This document shows positions 1 through 9,414 of a stretch of 64,000 nucleotides of DNA, piece after piece (within the stretch, counting starts at the first letter, position 1; each line of letters begins with the position of its first letter). The notes beneath the pieces are model-generated. The model did not search any database, was not told where the DNA came from, and worked only from the letters and a program-made list of their open reading frames with translations. A program made the translations under genes and the position numbers. The DNA comes from Sphingobacteriales bacterium TSM_CSM (lineage in GTDB: Bacteria > Bacteroidota > Bacteroidia > Chitinophagales > UBA2359): contig MTCR01000082.1 of assembly GCA_002212725.1 (NCBI GenBank), forward strand, positions 1 through 64,000. The letters run 5' to 3'.

Positions 1-830
1 AAATAGCAAAATTGCGAGGTAGCAATGGAACCATTATGTGGAGAAGATTATATGGGGGCAGTTGGCACGATTACGCCTACGATCTTGCCCTTGCACCCGA
101 TGGCGGTTTTATAGTAGCAGGCAGGCAAGATACCATTATACCGGGCGCACCTATTGGTCACGCCTCGGCATGGCTGCTCAAACTCAACTGCATGGGCTTA
201 CTCACCCAACCTGCGGCGGCCTTCAGCTATGAGCCGCAAGGCGCAAATGAAGTACAATTTACCAACCTCTCCCTCTACGCCTACCCCGACAGCACAGACG
301 GCGGCTACTACATCTGGGATTTTGGTGATGGCAGCCCGCCCTACCTCTGCGGGCAAGGCTACGCTCCCTGCACCGGCAGCACCCTTACCCACCAATACCC
401 CGCCCCGGGTACCTACACCGCCACCCTTACCGCCATAGTCTGCACAGATACCAGCACGGTGCAGGCGGTTATAGATACAGAAGGTTCTGGCGGAACGGTA
501 GGCACATCACAAAATTCCCCTTCCCGAGTACTCGGGAGGTCAGGGGTGGTCGGGGTAGTAGTTTACCCCAACCCTGCCCAAAACACGCTGCAAATCTTAG
601 TTCCCCCACTTTTCAAGGAGCTTGTCCCGATTGCTCGGGAGGGGCTGGGGGGGATTTTACTACAGTTCTACACCCTCACCGGTCAGTTGGTATTGCAAAC
701 CCAACTTTCACCGGGCGAGGCAAGCAAAACCATATCGGTGGCGCACCTGCCGGCGGGCGTGTATGTGTGCAAGTGGCAGCAGGCGGCAGGTGGCGCATCG
801 GGGTATGTAAAAGTGGCGGTGGTGCGGTAG
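1..830 (+). CDS. T9SS-secreted PKD-domain protein, C-terminal part (5' truncated by window edge)
   Basis: The frame is open to the left edge; the first possible start, TTG at 12, is probably internal. The visible part begins with a kelch-like stretch (LALAPDGGFIVAGRQD), as in SBBP/delta-60 repeats. A PKD domain follows (YIWDFGDGSP, then HQYPAPGTYTATLT). The end is a type A T9SS sorting domain (VVYPNPAQNTLQI ... GYVKVAVVR). The protein should cross the inner membrane by Sec and be exported and anchored by the type IX system. The sorting domain and the linker before it carry two GC-rich palindromic insertions that keep the frame. The last 45 residues are almost the same as those of the orphan tail at 49261-49770. 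Ligand or substrate is unknown. Confidence 0.85.
   Translation, partial: IAKLRGSNGTIMWRRLYGGSWHDYAYDLALAPDGGFIVAGRQDTIIPGAPIGHASAWLLKLNCMGLLTQPAAAFSYEPQGANEVQFTNLSLYAYPDSTDGGYYIWDFGDGSPPYLCGQGYAPCTGSTLTHQYPAPGTYTATLTAIVCTDTSTVQAVIDTEGSGGTVGTSQNSPSRVLGRSGVVGVVVYPNPAQNTLQILVPPLFKELVPIAREGLGGILLQFYTLTGQLVLQTQLSPGEASKTISVAHLPAGVYVCKWQQAAGGASGYVKVAVVR
523..536. repeat. 14-bp perfect palindrome inside a T9SS gene
   Basis: CCCGAGTACTCGGG equals its own reverse complement. It sits in a wider GC-rich block (about 513-552) translated as NSPSRVLGRSGVVGV, between the PKD domain and the sorting domain. The block resembles a small REP-like element captured in frame. Confidence 0.7.
601..657. repeat. REP-like element inserted in frame in a T9SS sorting domain
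   Basis: The block starts with a CCCCCACTTTTCAAGGAG-like arm and ends with GGGGCTGGGGGGGATT. In the middle is a near-palindrome, CCCGATTGCTCGGG. It is translated as a 20-residue extra loop (LVPPLFKELVPIAREGLGGI) between two beta strands of the sorting domain. The homologous tail at 49261-49770 has a different element at the same place. Confidence 0.6.
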
Positions 831-1083
831 GTAACATAATAACACACGGCAGTTGTCTTAAACCGGATTTTATAAAATATTACCGTACAAATATCATAAC
901 TACCCGCAGCATCACACCAATCGGCATAGGAGTTTATTTGGGTAGTTGCGATTATTATATTGCGCTAATATTTTTGACCATAACCAAAATTTATGACAAA
1001 ACCTATAACCCGAAAGTGTATAAATCTGCATCAAACTTAGGTTACACCCTGCTAAACCTGCATAAGCTCTAATAAATATTGCT

Positions 1084-1091
1084 TAACTTTG
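1084..1091 (+). promoter_or_regulatory. Putative Bacteroidota -7 element (TAACTTTG)
   Basis: TAACTTTG matches TAnnTTTG and lies about 31 bases before the TTG start of the TamB-like gene. No TTTG is seen at the expected -33 distance, so this is a half match. The rest of 831-1122 is AT-rich and shows no gene, repeat or terminator. Confidence 0.4.
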
Positions 1092-1122
1092 CCTTGCAGT
1101 AAACCGCTTAACCGCCCTTAGC

Positions 1123-4100
1123 TTGAAAAAATTTTTACCTGGCATATTGCTAACCCTGTTTGTGTTGGCGCTCACAACCGTTTGGCTTGTGCAGCAGCCC
1201 GGCACACAAACCTGGCTTGCCCAAAAAACCATGGAGTATATTGCCAATACCTACGGTGTAAAAACAAACATAGGGAGCGTAAAAATTAAGTTCTTAAACC
1301 AAATTCAGGCCGATAACTTTTTTATTGCCGACAAACAATCCGATACTCTTTTTTATTTCAATAACCTTGGCATTGACATTGGTTTGTGGAGTTTGCGCAA
1401 CCCAAAATTAGTTATTCAAAACATTTACCTTGCCGGTGCAGTGGTAAACCTGTACCGAAACAAAGGGCAAACTGCCTTTAATTACGATTTCTTACTTAGC
1501 ACCGATACCGCCGCTGCCACCCAGCCCGCCGATACCCTGCCGCTGTGGTTGCATATAGGGCACATTCAGCTTAACAATACGCGCCTGAATTATGCCGATA
1601 CACCCGGCGGGCAACACCTGCAACTCAACCTCCAAAAAGCCGCGCTCAATTTTAACCGCCTCAACCTGAACCGTTCTGTTTTTGATATTGACCAACTGCA
1701 ACTTAATAACGGGCAAATAACCCTTAACCTGTACCCTGCCGACAGCCTGTTGTTGGCATCATTGCCAAAACCCGCCCAAACGCCGCCCGATACCTCACAA
1801 CAAACCCCCATGCAGGTAATTGTTAACCACCTGAACCTGCAACAATTTTGCCTCAATTACACCGACCACACCCAAAAACCGGCCAACAACGGCGGAATAG
1901 ACCCCGCCAACCTGTCGGTTAACGATTTCGAAACAGCCATTACCAACCTCCAATATGCAGGCGATTCCATTCAACTGCAATTGCAGCAACTTGCTTTTGC
2001 CGAACATTCGGGGTTTGTGTGTAAACAGTTAGGCGCATCGGTGCAATACAACCCGCAAGGCATTTCGCTTTCGGGGCTTGTTTTCGAAACGCCAAAATCG
2101 GTTGTGCAGGCCAATTTCGAAGTACAATATCCCAATACCGATGCCTTTACCGCTCAACCCGGCAGCGTTAGCCTGCAACTTAACCTGCCCAAAATGCAAT
2201 TGCACGAACACGACCTGTTCCTGCTCTACCCCGATGTTAAAAGCTACCAACTGCTACAACCTGCCAATACCGCCATTAAAGCGCAAACGGTTTTAAGCGG
2301 CTCGCTCAGCAATTTGCTGCTGCAAAATACACAGGTGCAGTTGGGCAATAATACGGTAAAAGCCAAAACCATTGCCCTTACCAACCCAACCAACAGCAAA
2401 AACCTGCAATACAATATTACCGGGCTGCAACTCAGCACTTCTTACCCGGCTTTGAGGGCTGTTTTTTTCCCCTCACTTGTTCCGCAACAGCTTACAACAT
2501 TGGGCAACCTGCAACTTACCGGCAACATAAGCGGCAGCATGAACCACGCCAACGTGCTGGCAAAGCTGGTTTCTGATGCCGGCAACGTAGATGCAGATGT
2601 GGCCGTGCGCCTTGCCCAACCCATGCAATACAAGGGTAAAGTGGCGCTGTACCAATTTGAAGCAGGTAAAGTGGCGCAAATGGATTCGCTTATAGGGCAA
2701 ATGACCCTTGCCGCCACTTTTGATATGCAGGATACCGACCCCGAAAAAATTACCGGCAATGCCCAAATTAACCTCTTGCAGGCGCAACTCATGGGCTACA
2801 ACTACCAAAACGCCCAACTAAATCTGGGCTTTGACCGCAACAGCTACACCGCCAATGTTACCGTAAACGACCCCGCCCTGCAAATTCAATTGCAAGCCAA
2901 TGCCAACCTGCGCAACCCGCTGCCACAAATTGCAGCTACGGCCAACCTGCAACATCTCAACACCACCGCCCTGGGCTTATACAACTGGAATTACACCCTT
3001 GGCACACAACTGCAAACCAACCTGCAGGGAAACAGCGCCGAAAATATTTCCGGAACGCTTGAACTAAACAATACCCGCTTTACCCGAAACGATACCACCC
3101 GCATACTAAAAGATGTCAGCATAAACATTTCGGATAAAAACAACGCGAAAACAATTGATATTCAATCAGATATTGCCAATGCCAACCTGTCGGGCAGGTT
3201 TAAACCCGATATGCTGGCTTCGGGCATTATGCGAACCATTAACCGGTATTACCGCGCTTTCCCCGATACTTTTACCAACTATACCCTGCCGCAGCAAGCC
3301 GAATTTAACCTGAAAATGAAAGACATTGCCCTGCTGCAACAACTGTTTGTGCCCGAATTAAAACGCTTAGACACCTGTATGGTAAGTGGTAAAATTGATG
3401 AAACCGGCCATGTTTTTGAGGCAAAAATGTATATGCGCAATGCCGCTTACGACACGTATCTGCTGGAAACTGCCAACCTTACATCGGGCAATGAAAGCGG
3501 CAAACTGGTAAGTTCGGTACAATTAAAACAGCTTCACATTCAGGCAGATACTACCGAAACCGTTTTACCCGGCGCCGACCTGGGCATAAACATGACAAAT
3601 GACAGCCTGCTGCTGAACCTGCAGGTGCAAACCGATACCACCGGCATTGCCCTTGGACTGCACAACCTGCTTACTACCATAAATGGCAGCACTTACTCGG
3701 TACAACTATTAGATGATACGCTGGTGCTGAACAACAAAATATGGCAGGTAAAACCCGATAATGCGCTTACGCTTTCTGCCAATGGAATTGAAGCCCGCAA
3801 TTTCAGGCTGGGTTACGGAAGCGGGCAGTTGAGCATCAACAACAAAGAACCGGGCAACCCTTTGTCGCCGTTGCTGGTTGTGCTGAGCAATTTCAGCCTT
3901 CAAGACCTGGGCAGCCTTGCCGGAATGGACTCGCTCAACATGGGCGGCAGCCTGAACGGCGATGTGGAAATTAGCAGCCCCACCGGCGACATGAGTGTGG
4001 CGGCACAACTGCTCATTAACCAAATGAGCTATGAAGGTGCAGAACTGGGCAACCTGCAATTGCAAACCCGGTACGATAAAACGGGTATAGTTCCCATAGA

Positions 4101-5838
4101 CCTTAGTTTGGCGGGGCAGTTCCATGAAGCACTGTTAAAAGGCAGCTACAACCTGAACGACACCGTTAATGCCCTTAACCTTGGATTAGACCTTCAAAAA
4201 ATTGACCTCAGCGGCCTGCAACCTGTTATGGAAGGGGCAATAAACAACCTTGGCGGCACCCTGTTTGGCAAGGTGCGCATAGAAGGGGCGGCATCGGCGC
4301 CAAGGTTAAGCGGCGGCATACAACTGCAACAGGCCGCCATGCAAGTGCCGGCAACCAACACTGCTTATACACTTTCAAACGCCAAACTGCGCATAGAACC
4401 GGGCGGTTTTCATCTGGAACCCGCCGCATTGGTTGACCAAACCGGCAGTGCGCTCAACCTGCAGGCAGATATTGAGCACCGCAATTTTGACAACATAAAC
4501 CTGAACCTGCACGCCTGGGGCAGCAACCTGCAACTGATGAACACCAAAACGGCAAGCCCCGATATGCCCGCCTACGGAACCATAAACGGCAACTTAGATG
4601 TGAAGGTGAACGGCAGCACCAATAACCCCGATATTAAAGTTTTTTTTGAAACCGGTAAAAATACCGACATCTATGTATCGGTTCCCGAATCGGAAAGCAA
4701 TATACAAAAAGAACAATTAGTAACCTTTGGCAGTCAGAATGCCCGAATTGATTCATTGGTGCAAAAAATGAACGACCGTGAACAAAAAAGAAAAGAACAA
4801 GCCGAAGCAGCCGCACTTAATTATAATTTTACCCTTAAACTTGCCGCCAACAACAACGCACGGCTCAATATAGTAATTGACCCCGCAGCAGGCGACCAGC
4901 TTTCCTGCAACGGCGAAGGCAATATGACCGTAGAAACCAATGCCAAAGGCGATTTAATGGTGGCCGGCGATTATACCATTGACCAGGGTTCCTACCAAAT
5001 GACCCTGAACGATTTGGTAAAGCGCAAGTTTGCCATAGAAAGAGGCAGCACCCTCAATTTTGCAGGCGACCCCATGGCTACCCGCTTTAACATAACCGCC
5101 ATTTACCAAATAGAAACACCGGCCTATGACATGGTTTCGGAATTTGCCGACCAGCTTTCGGAAGATGAAATTTCAAAACTTAAAAAGAAACAGCCGGTGC
5201 AGGTAGCGCTTAGCATAAAAGGCACAATTGCCGAGCCTAAACTTGCCTTTAACATTTTGTTGCCCCGGCTACAGGAAGAACCCAACACCCTTGTAGAACG
5301 CAAACTGGCCCAAATACGCGAAAACGATACCGAACTGAATAAACAGAGTTTCGGGCTGATAATGTTTAACCGTTTTATTCCGGCCAGCAATGTGCCCAAC
5401 GTTGGCACACCCGATGCCGAAGAAATTGTATATTCCAGCCTTAGCAAAATGGTGTCTGACCAACTGAATAATCTGGCAGGCAAATATGTAAAAGGCATGG
5501 AAATAATGGTAAACGTAGAATCGGAAGGAGCCGGCGACACCAAAAACCGCGAGTTGCAATACGGCGTTTCCCAACAATTGTTCAACGAGCGAATGACCAT
5601 ACAGGTTGGCGGTACGGTAAACCTCGACAACCAGCAACAAAACAACGCCAGCCTTGCCCCCGATGTGGCCGTAGAATACAAAGTAACCAAAGACGGCAAG
5701 GTAAAAGCCCGCGTGTTTAGAAAAGACCGGTACCACCAACTTAGCCAATTGTACCGACCAACTACAGGGGCAGCCATTACCTACAAACGAAAATTCGGAC
5801 AGTTGAAAGAACTGTTTAGAAAAAGAAAAACCGGCTAA
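1123..5838 (+). CDS. TamB-like translocation/assembly module protein (DUF490)
   Basis: This 1571-residue protein has one N-terminal membrane anchor (residues about 4-24). A very long, Asn/Gln/Leu-rich, beta-strand-repeating periplasmic body follows, with AsmA/TamB character. The C-terminal TamB (DUF490) region spans about residues 1140-1520 and includes GSTNNPDIKVFFETGKNTD and DYTIDQGSYQMTLNDLVKRK. TamB-family proteins form a hydrophobic groove across the periplasm and help insert outer-membrane proteins or move phospholipids. The start is TTG, because no in-frame ATG precedes the membrane segment and a TAACTTTG element lies just upstream. Length is usual for Bacteroidota homologues. No TamA partner is adjacent. 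Confidence 0.88.
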   Translation: MKKFLPGILLTLFVLALTTVWLVQQPGTQTWLAQKTMEYIANTYGVKTNIGSVKIKFLNQIQADNFFIADKQSDTLFYFNNLGIDIGLWSLRNPKLVIQNIYLAGAVVNLYRNKGQTAFNYDFLLSTDTAAATQPADTLPLWLHIGHIQLNNTRLNYADTPGGQHLQLNLQKAALNFNRLNLNRSVFDIDQLQLNNGQITLNLYPADSLLLASLPKPAQTPPDTSQQTPMQVIVNHLNLQQFCLNYTDHTQKPANNGGIDPANLSVNDFETAITNLQYAGDSIQLQLQQLAFAEHSGFVCKQLGASVQYNPQGISLSGLVFETPKSVVQANFEVQYPNTDAFTAQPGSVSLQLNLPKMQLHEHDLFLLYPDVKSYQLLQPANTAIKAQTVLSGSLSNLLLQNTQVQLGNNTVKAKTIALTNPTNSKNLQYNITGLQLSTSYPALRAVFFPSLVPQQLTTLGNLQLTGNISGSMNHANVLAKLVSDAGNVDADVAVRLAQPMQYKGKVALYQFEAGKVAQMDSLIGQMTLAATFDMQDTDPEKITGNAQINLLQAQLMGYNYQNAQLNLGFDRNSYTANVTVNDPALQIQLQANANLRNPLPQIAATANLQHLNTTALGLYNWNYTLGTQLQTNLQGNSAENISGTLELNNTRFTRNDTTRILKDVSINISDKNNAKTIDIQSDIANANLSGRFKPDMLASGIMRTINRYYRAFPDTFTNYTLPQQAEFNLKMKDIALLQQLFVPELKRLDTCMVSGKIDETGHVFEAKMYMRNAAYDTYLLETANLTSGNESGKLVSSVQLKQLHIQADTTETVLPGADLGINMTNDSLLLNLQVQTDTTGIALGLHNLLTTINGSTYSVQLLDDTLVLNNKIWQVKPDNALTLSANGIEARNFRLGYGSGQLSINNKEPGNPLSPLLVVLSNFSLQDLGSLAGMDSLNMGGSLNGDVEISSPTGDMSVAAQLLINQMSYEGAELGNLQLQTRYDKTGIVPIDLSLAGQFHEALLKGSYNLNDTVNALNLGLDLQKIDLSGLQPVMEGAINNLGGTLFGKVRIEGAASAPRLSGGIQLQQAAMQVPATNTAYTLSNAKLRIEPGGFHLEPAALVDQTGSALNLQADIEHRNFDNINLNLHAWGSNLQLMNTKTASPDMPAYGTINGNLDVKVNGSTNNPDIKVFFETGKNTDIYVSVPESESNIQKEQLVTFGSQNARIDSLVQKMNDREQKRKEQAEAAALNYNFTLKLAANNNARLNIVIDPAAGDQLSCNGEGNMTVETNAKGDLMVAGDYTIDQGSYQMTLNDLVKRKFAIERGSTLNFAGDPMATRFNITAIYQIETPAYDMVSEFADQLSEDEISKLKKKQPVQVALSIKGTIAEPKLAFNILLPRLQEEPNTLVERKLAQIRENDTELNKQSFGLIMFNRFIPASNVPNVGTPDAEEIVYSSLSKMVSDQLNNLAGKYVKGMEIMVNVESEGAGDTKNRELQYGVSQQLFNERMTIQVGGTVNLDNQQQNNASLAPDVAVEYKVTKDGKVKARVFRKDRYHQLSQLYRPTTGAAITYKRKFGQLKELFRKRKTG

Positions 5839-5914
5839 CCGCCCTGCCCCGCCGTTCTGCAATTTTTGTTTACCCCAATGCCGCTTGCCCCTGTGCCGCA
5901 AAGCAATACAAAAG

Positions 5915-5943
5915 TTGTATTTGCCAGACTTTTTGTACCTTTG
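5915..5943 (+). promoter_or_regulatory. Bacteroidota promoter for the App1-like gene, predicted leaderless
   Basis: A TTG at 5915-5917 (-33 type) is separated by 18 bases from TACCTTTG at 5936-5943 (-7 type). The -7 box ends four bases before the ATG at 5948, so transcription should begin at or within a few bases of the start codon. Confidence 0.6.
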
Positions 5944-5947
5944 CGGC

Positions 5948-7120
5948 ATGAACGAGCAAAAAAGAAACGGTTTTAAAACAACGCTTTCGGGTTTGCTAAC
6001 CTTGGCCGAACAGGGGGTTGACAGGGTAAAAAACCGGAAATGGGGTAAAAATATGCCCCCTTCACCCCTTGAAATTATTGCCTATACCGGTTATGGCACG
6101 CCGGAACATTTGTATTGCCGGGGCCGCATTTTACAAAGTAAGGGCATTGTTACCTCTGCCAAAGACAGCCCCTGGCGTAACCTGCTCAACACTTACCATC
6201 GCTTTGAGAGCGATGAGGTGCCGCACCACCCGCTGCAGATACACTATGGGGGCAACACTTTTGTGCTGCAAACCAATGAAGAAGGCTATTTTAAACTCGA
6301 TGCGGCTTTGCCGACTGCCCTGCAACCTTCCAACAACATTTGGCATAATGCCCGGTTCGACCTGCCTGCCACCGCCGCAAACATACAGCAACACCAAATG
6401 GTAAGCGCCTACAGCCAAATGCTGGTGCCCAACCACTTGGCCGACTATGGCGTAATTAGCGACCTTGATGACACACTCATAAAATCAAACATCATTTCCA
6501 AAACCAAAATGCTGTATCTGGCGCTGTTTAAAAATGCCTATACCCGGCTGGCTTTTCGCGGTGCGCCCGCTTTGTACTGGGCTTTCAGGAAGGGTAAAAA
6601 CGGCAACAGTAAAAACCCCATCTTTTATGTTTCGAACAGCCCCTGGAACCTGTACGATATGCTCGATGAGTTTATGGATATTAACCACATTCCAAAAGGG
6701 CCCATCTTGCTGCGCGATTTTGGACATGCCGGCAACGATGAACTTTCGGCTGCTTTTAAACAACACAAATACAACGAAACCGTAAAAATACTGCAAACCT
6801 ACCCTAACCTGCCCTTTATTTTAATTGGCGACAGCGGCGAAAAAGACGCCGATACTTACCTGCAGGTTGCCCGGCAATTTCCCGGCCGTATTTTGTGCAT
6901 TTACATTCGGGCGGTAAATGATAAAAAACGCGCCCAACGGGTACAACAACTGGCCAAAACCGAAACCAATACCACCATGCTGCTGATTGAAGACAGTTTG
7001 GATATTGCCAAACATGCCGAATTAAACGGCTTTATTCATAAACAGGGGTTGTACTTAGTAAACCAAAGTCTGTACAGCGACCGCAGCAGTCTGGTAGATT
7101 TTTGGCTTGAAGAAGAATAA
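5948..7120 (+). CDS. App1-like phosphatidate phosphatase family protein (DUF2183)
   Basis: The protein is 390 residues from the ATG at 5948. An upstream ATG at 5885 was rejected because the promoter lies between the two. The C-terminal half is a HAD-type App1 catalytic domain. It has a DxDDT-like nucleophile motif (VISDLDDTLIKSN, Asp172 and Asp174), a serine motif (FYVSNSPWNLYD) and an acidic loop (LIGDSGEKDAD). The N-terminal part (about 40-150) is the beta-rich domain usual in bacterial App1 relatives. Yeast App1 dephosphorylates phosphatidate; the bacterial substrate is not established. No signal peptide is seen, so it is probably cytoplasmic. hemJ follows after 66 bases on the same strand. 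Confidence 0.85.
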   Translation: MNEQKRNGFKTTLSGLLTLAEQGVDRVKNRKWGKNMPPSPLEIIAYTGYGTPEHLYCRGRILQSKGIVTSAKDSPWRNLLNTYHRFESDEVPHHPLQIHYGGNTFVLQTNEEGYFKLDAALPTALQPSNNIWHNARFDLPATAANIQQHQMVSAYSQMLVPNHLADYGVISDLDDTLIKSNIISKTKMLYLALFKNAYTRLAFRGAPALYWAFRKGKNGNSKNPIFYVSNSPWNLYDMLDEFMDINHIPKGPILLRDFGHAGNDELSAAFKQHKYNETVKILQTYPNLPFILIGDSGEKDADTYLQVARQFPGRILCIYIRAVNDKKRAQRVQQLAKTETNTTMLLIEDSLDIAKHAELNGFIHKQGLYLVNQSLYSDRSSLVDFWLEEE

Positions 7121-7186
7121 CCGGCTAACACAGCTTTTTCGCAACAATGCTTCCCTTGCAAACACATTTACCTCTAACAGCAAACC

Positions 7187-7717
7187 ATGTATTTATACAT
7201 TAAAGCAATACACATTATTTTTATTGTTACCTGGTTTTCGGGCTTGTTTTATATTGTGCGGCTTTTTGTTTACCAAGCCGAAGCCAACGCAAAACCCGAA
7301 CCCGAAAGAACCATTTTACTGCAACAATTGGGTATTATGAGCCGCAGGTTATGGCTGGGCATTACCTGGCCTTCGGCTGTGCTCACCCTGTTTTTGGGCA
7401 GTTTTACATGGTGGTTATTGGGCACGGTGCCGGTTTGGTTGTGGGTTAAACTGGGTTTTGTTGCAGGGTTATATGGCTACCATTTTTCACTGCACCATAT
7501 TTACCAACTGCACCAACAGGGCAGGTTTCCGTACACCTCGCAGCAGTTGCGCATGTGGAACGAACTGGCAACCGTTTTTCTGGTGGCAATAGTGCTGTTG
7601 GTGGTGGTAAAACAAGAGTTAAGTGCGCTTTGGGGGTTGCTGGGGCTGGCGGTTTTTATTGGCATATTGTTGCTGGCCATACAAATTTACAAACACCTTC
7701 GCAACGCCGGTTCATGA
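7187..7717 (+). CDS. hemJ: HemJ-like protoporphyrinogen IX oxidase (CopD/UPF0093 family)
   Basis: This 176-residue integral membrane protein has four to five helices. It starts MYLYIKAIHIIFIVTWFSGLFYIVRLFVY, with the N-terminal His and the WFSGLFYxxRLFVY signature of the HemJ family. Later come MSRRLWLGITWPS, a KLGFVAGLYGYH segment and a C-terminal LRMWNE motif. HemJ oxidises protoporphyrinogen IX to protoporphyrin IX in organisms lacking HemG/HemY. It would supply heme to the cytochromes encoded further right. Bacteroidota members are often annotated only as CopD-family, so activity is inferred. It is probably cotranscribed with the App1-like gene. Confidence 0.8.
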   Translation: MYLYIKAIHIIFIVTWFSGLFYIVRLFVYQAEANAKPEPERTILLQQLGIMSRRLWLGITWPSAVLTLFLGSFTWWLLGTVPVWLWVKLGFVAGLYGYHFSLHHIYQLHQQGRFPYTSQQLRMWNELATVFLVAIVLLVVVKQELSALWGLLGLAVFIGILLLAIQIYKHLRNAGS

Positions 7718-7881
7718 ACCAAAACACTTTGTAGTTATAAAAGTATGGGTTGGGCAATGACTTTGTGTTAGTGATGCGCTATACAGGTATTGCGGCTACA
7801 CCAAATTACCAGCTCATCATCTCTGAGAGGAATACATCTGATAGGTCGGAAAAATAAGCTGCCGGAATTGCTTAACCAACG

Positions 7882-8382
7882 CTACTCTGCTGCTTGCATA
7901 CCCCATGCCGCCCATTCTTCTTTTGAAGGGCCGTAAATACCCGGCACAGTAAGGTCAAGCAGCCGCATAACAATGGTCATTTGTGCGCGATGGTGTATTT
8001 GGTGGGTTACCAGCACCCTGAGCGCAAAACCTTTTGCCCATTGTTCGCCATACATTTCAACCTGTTCCTGCAAGGTGGCATCTGTCCATTGCAGTTGTAC
8101 TGCGGCGGCAATGGCATCGGCATGTTTGGCATACTGTTCTGTAATTGCAGATACTTCGGTTGGGCAAGGCACATGTTCCAACGTATCGGCAGAAAGCAAG
8201 CCGGCGCGGGCGGGCATTTCGGTAAGGGTTTGGGTTATATGCCAGGCTAAACGCCCCAAAGTGCGCACATTTGGGTGTACGGCGCTAAACAGGGTTTCAT
8301 TGGTTAATGCCCCAAATATTTTAAGGGTATTGTCTGTTTCGGTTTTCCATTCGGTTAAAAAATCGGAAACTGTACTATACAT
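7882..8382 (-). CDS. DinB family protein
   Basis: The 166-residue protein is a four-helix bundle of the DinB/YfiT type. The metal-binding His triad is visible: one His in RLAWHITQ (about residue 48) and two in VLVTHQIHHRAQ (about 129 and 133). Such proteins are metal-dependent, and many are thiol transferases or bacillithiol/mycothiol-S-transferases; most are uncharacterised. It is followed downstream by no gene on the same strand and lies 33 bases after the OmpA-family gene, so the two may share a transcript. The specific substrate cannot be told from sequence. Confidence 0.82.
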   Translation of the reverse strand: MYSTVSDFLTEWKTETDNTLKIFGALTNETLFSAVHPNVRTLGRLAWHITQTLTEMPARAGLLSADTLEHVPCPTEVSAITEQYAKHADAIAAAVQLQWTDATLQEQVEMYGEQWAKGFALRVLVTHQIHHRAQMTIVMRLLDLTVPGIYGPSKEEWAAWGMQAAE

Positions 8383-8415
8383 GTGCGCTCAATTTAAACG
8401 GCAAGGTTTTTCAAA

Positions 8416-9333
8416 TTAATTTTGGTCTGTTTTACCGGTTTGTCCGGCGCCGGCGGGTTGGGCGGTAGTTGTTGTTTTAATAACCACACGGCGGTTGCGC
8501 ATACGTCCCTCTTCCAGTGCATTGGGGTAAACCGGTTGGGTTTCGCCTTTGCTTATAGTGAGAATTCGGTTTGCGGGCAAGCCCATGTTTACCATAAACT
8601 CTTTAAGGTTGTTGCAACGCCTGTCGCCCAGGTCAAGGTTATAGGCATCGGTATTGCTGTTATCGGTATGGCCATATAATTCCACGGCCGCCATAGGGTT
8701 TTGCAAAAGGTACTGCCGCAAGTTTTCGAGGTAAATGCGGGTTTCGGCGGGCATGGTAAAACGGGTGGTGCCTCCTTCAAAAAATACAGTAACCGAGTCG
8801 TTCTGCAACATGGTTTCAACGGTAAAGGGCAGTAGCCGGTTGGGCATAAAACTAAAATCGACACCGCCAATCAGGTAATCATTAACAAATAGCGGCGCAG
8901 GCGCTTCTTCGGAAGCAATTACAATGCGGTCTTCGGGGGCATTCAGTTTTACGAGTTTTTGTTTAAGCACTTCGGCGCGGGCAAGCCCCAAATCGGGCAT
9001 TATGGTGTTGTTTTGCTCTTTCTTACCGTAGGAGCAGGTAATTTTTAACTGTTTGTTTAAATGGTTTTGCAGGTAAGCGGCAACCGCCGGAAGGGCATGT
9101 TCTATGGTATCGGGAATTTTGAGTTTTGTACCCGATTCGGGAAACCGTATAAATTCATTTCCGGCAGACAGCAATACGGTATTCTCATCGGCAACAACAA
9201 AGGGTTTAGGTTTGTCGGGGTTTGCCAGGCAACTGCAGCCGTTTTCATTCAGTTCACAAACATACCAATAGCCGCCTGCCAACAGCAGCAGGGGTAAAAA
9301 CCGCGGAATAAAATACAATAACCCTTTGTTCAT
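8416..9333 (-). CDS. OmpA family peptidoglycan-binding protein
   Basis: The protein has 305 residues from the ATG at 9333; an upstream in-frame ATG at 9366 lacks a sensible signal sequence. Residues about 1-24 form a hydrophobic N-terminal anchor or signal (LLYFIPRFLPLLLLAGGYW). A first OmpA-like module with degenerate motifs spans about 45-145. The canonical OmpA C-terminal domain (about 185-290) carries ELYGHTDNSNTDAYN, DLGDRRCNNLKEFMVNMG and EEGRMRNRRVVI, with the Asp/Arg pair that binds diaminopimelate. The tail is Thr/Ala/Gly-rich. It should link the envelope to peptidoglycan. The two OmpA-like halves suggest an internal duplication. Confidence 0.85.
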   Translation of the reverse strand: MNKGLLYFIPRFLPLLLLAGGYWYVCELNENGCSCLANPDKPKPFVVADENTVLLSAGNEFIRFPESGTKLKIPDTIEHALPAVAAYLQNHLNKQLKITCSYGKKEQNNTIMPDLGLARAEVLKQKLVKLNAPEDRIVIASEEAPAPLFVNDYLIGGVDFSFMPNRLLPFTVETMLQNDSVTVFFEGGTTRFTMPAETRIYLENLRQYLLQNPMAAVELYGHTDNSNTDAYNLDLGDRRCNNLKEFMVNMGLPANRILTISKGETQPVYPNALEEGRMRNRRVVIKTTTTAQPAGAGQTGKTDQN

Positions 9334-9414
9334 AGTAGCAACGCAAATGGTAGCGCAACAATACACGTTAGCCGTGCAAACGCAATTAGCAACGGCAGCG
9401 GTGTAATTTTGGGC

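Noticed and set aside
5124-5949. Two long minus-strand frames at the end of the TamB-like gene
   Set aside because: They are antisense to conserved TamB sequence, low in recognisable features, and rich in residues expected from the complementary strand.
7718-7881. Possible tRNA or small RNA gene between hemJ and DinB
   Set aside because: No cloverleaf, T-loop GTTCRA-type signature or terminator could be found.
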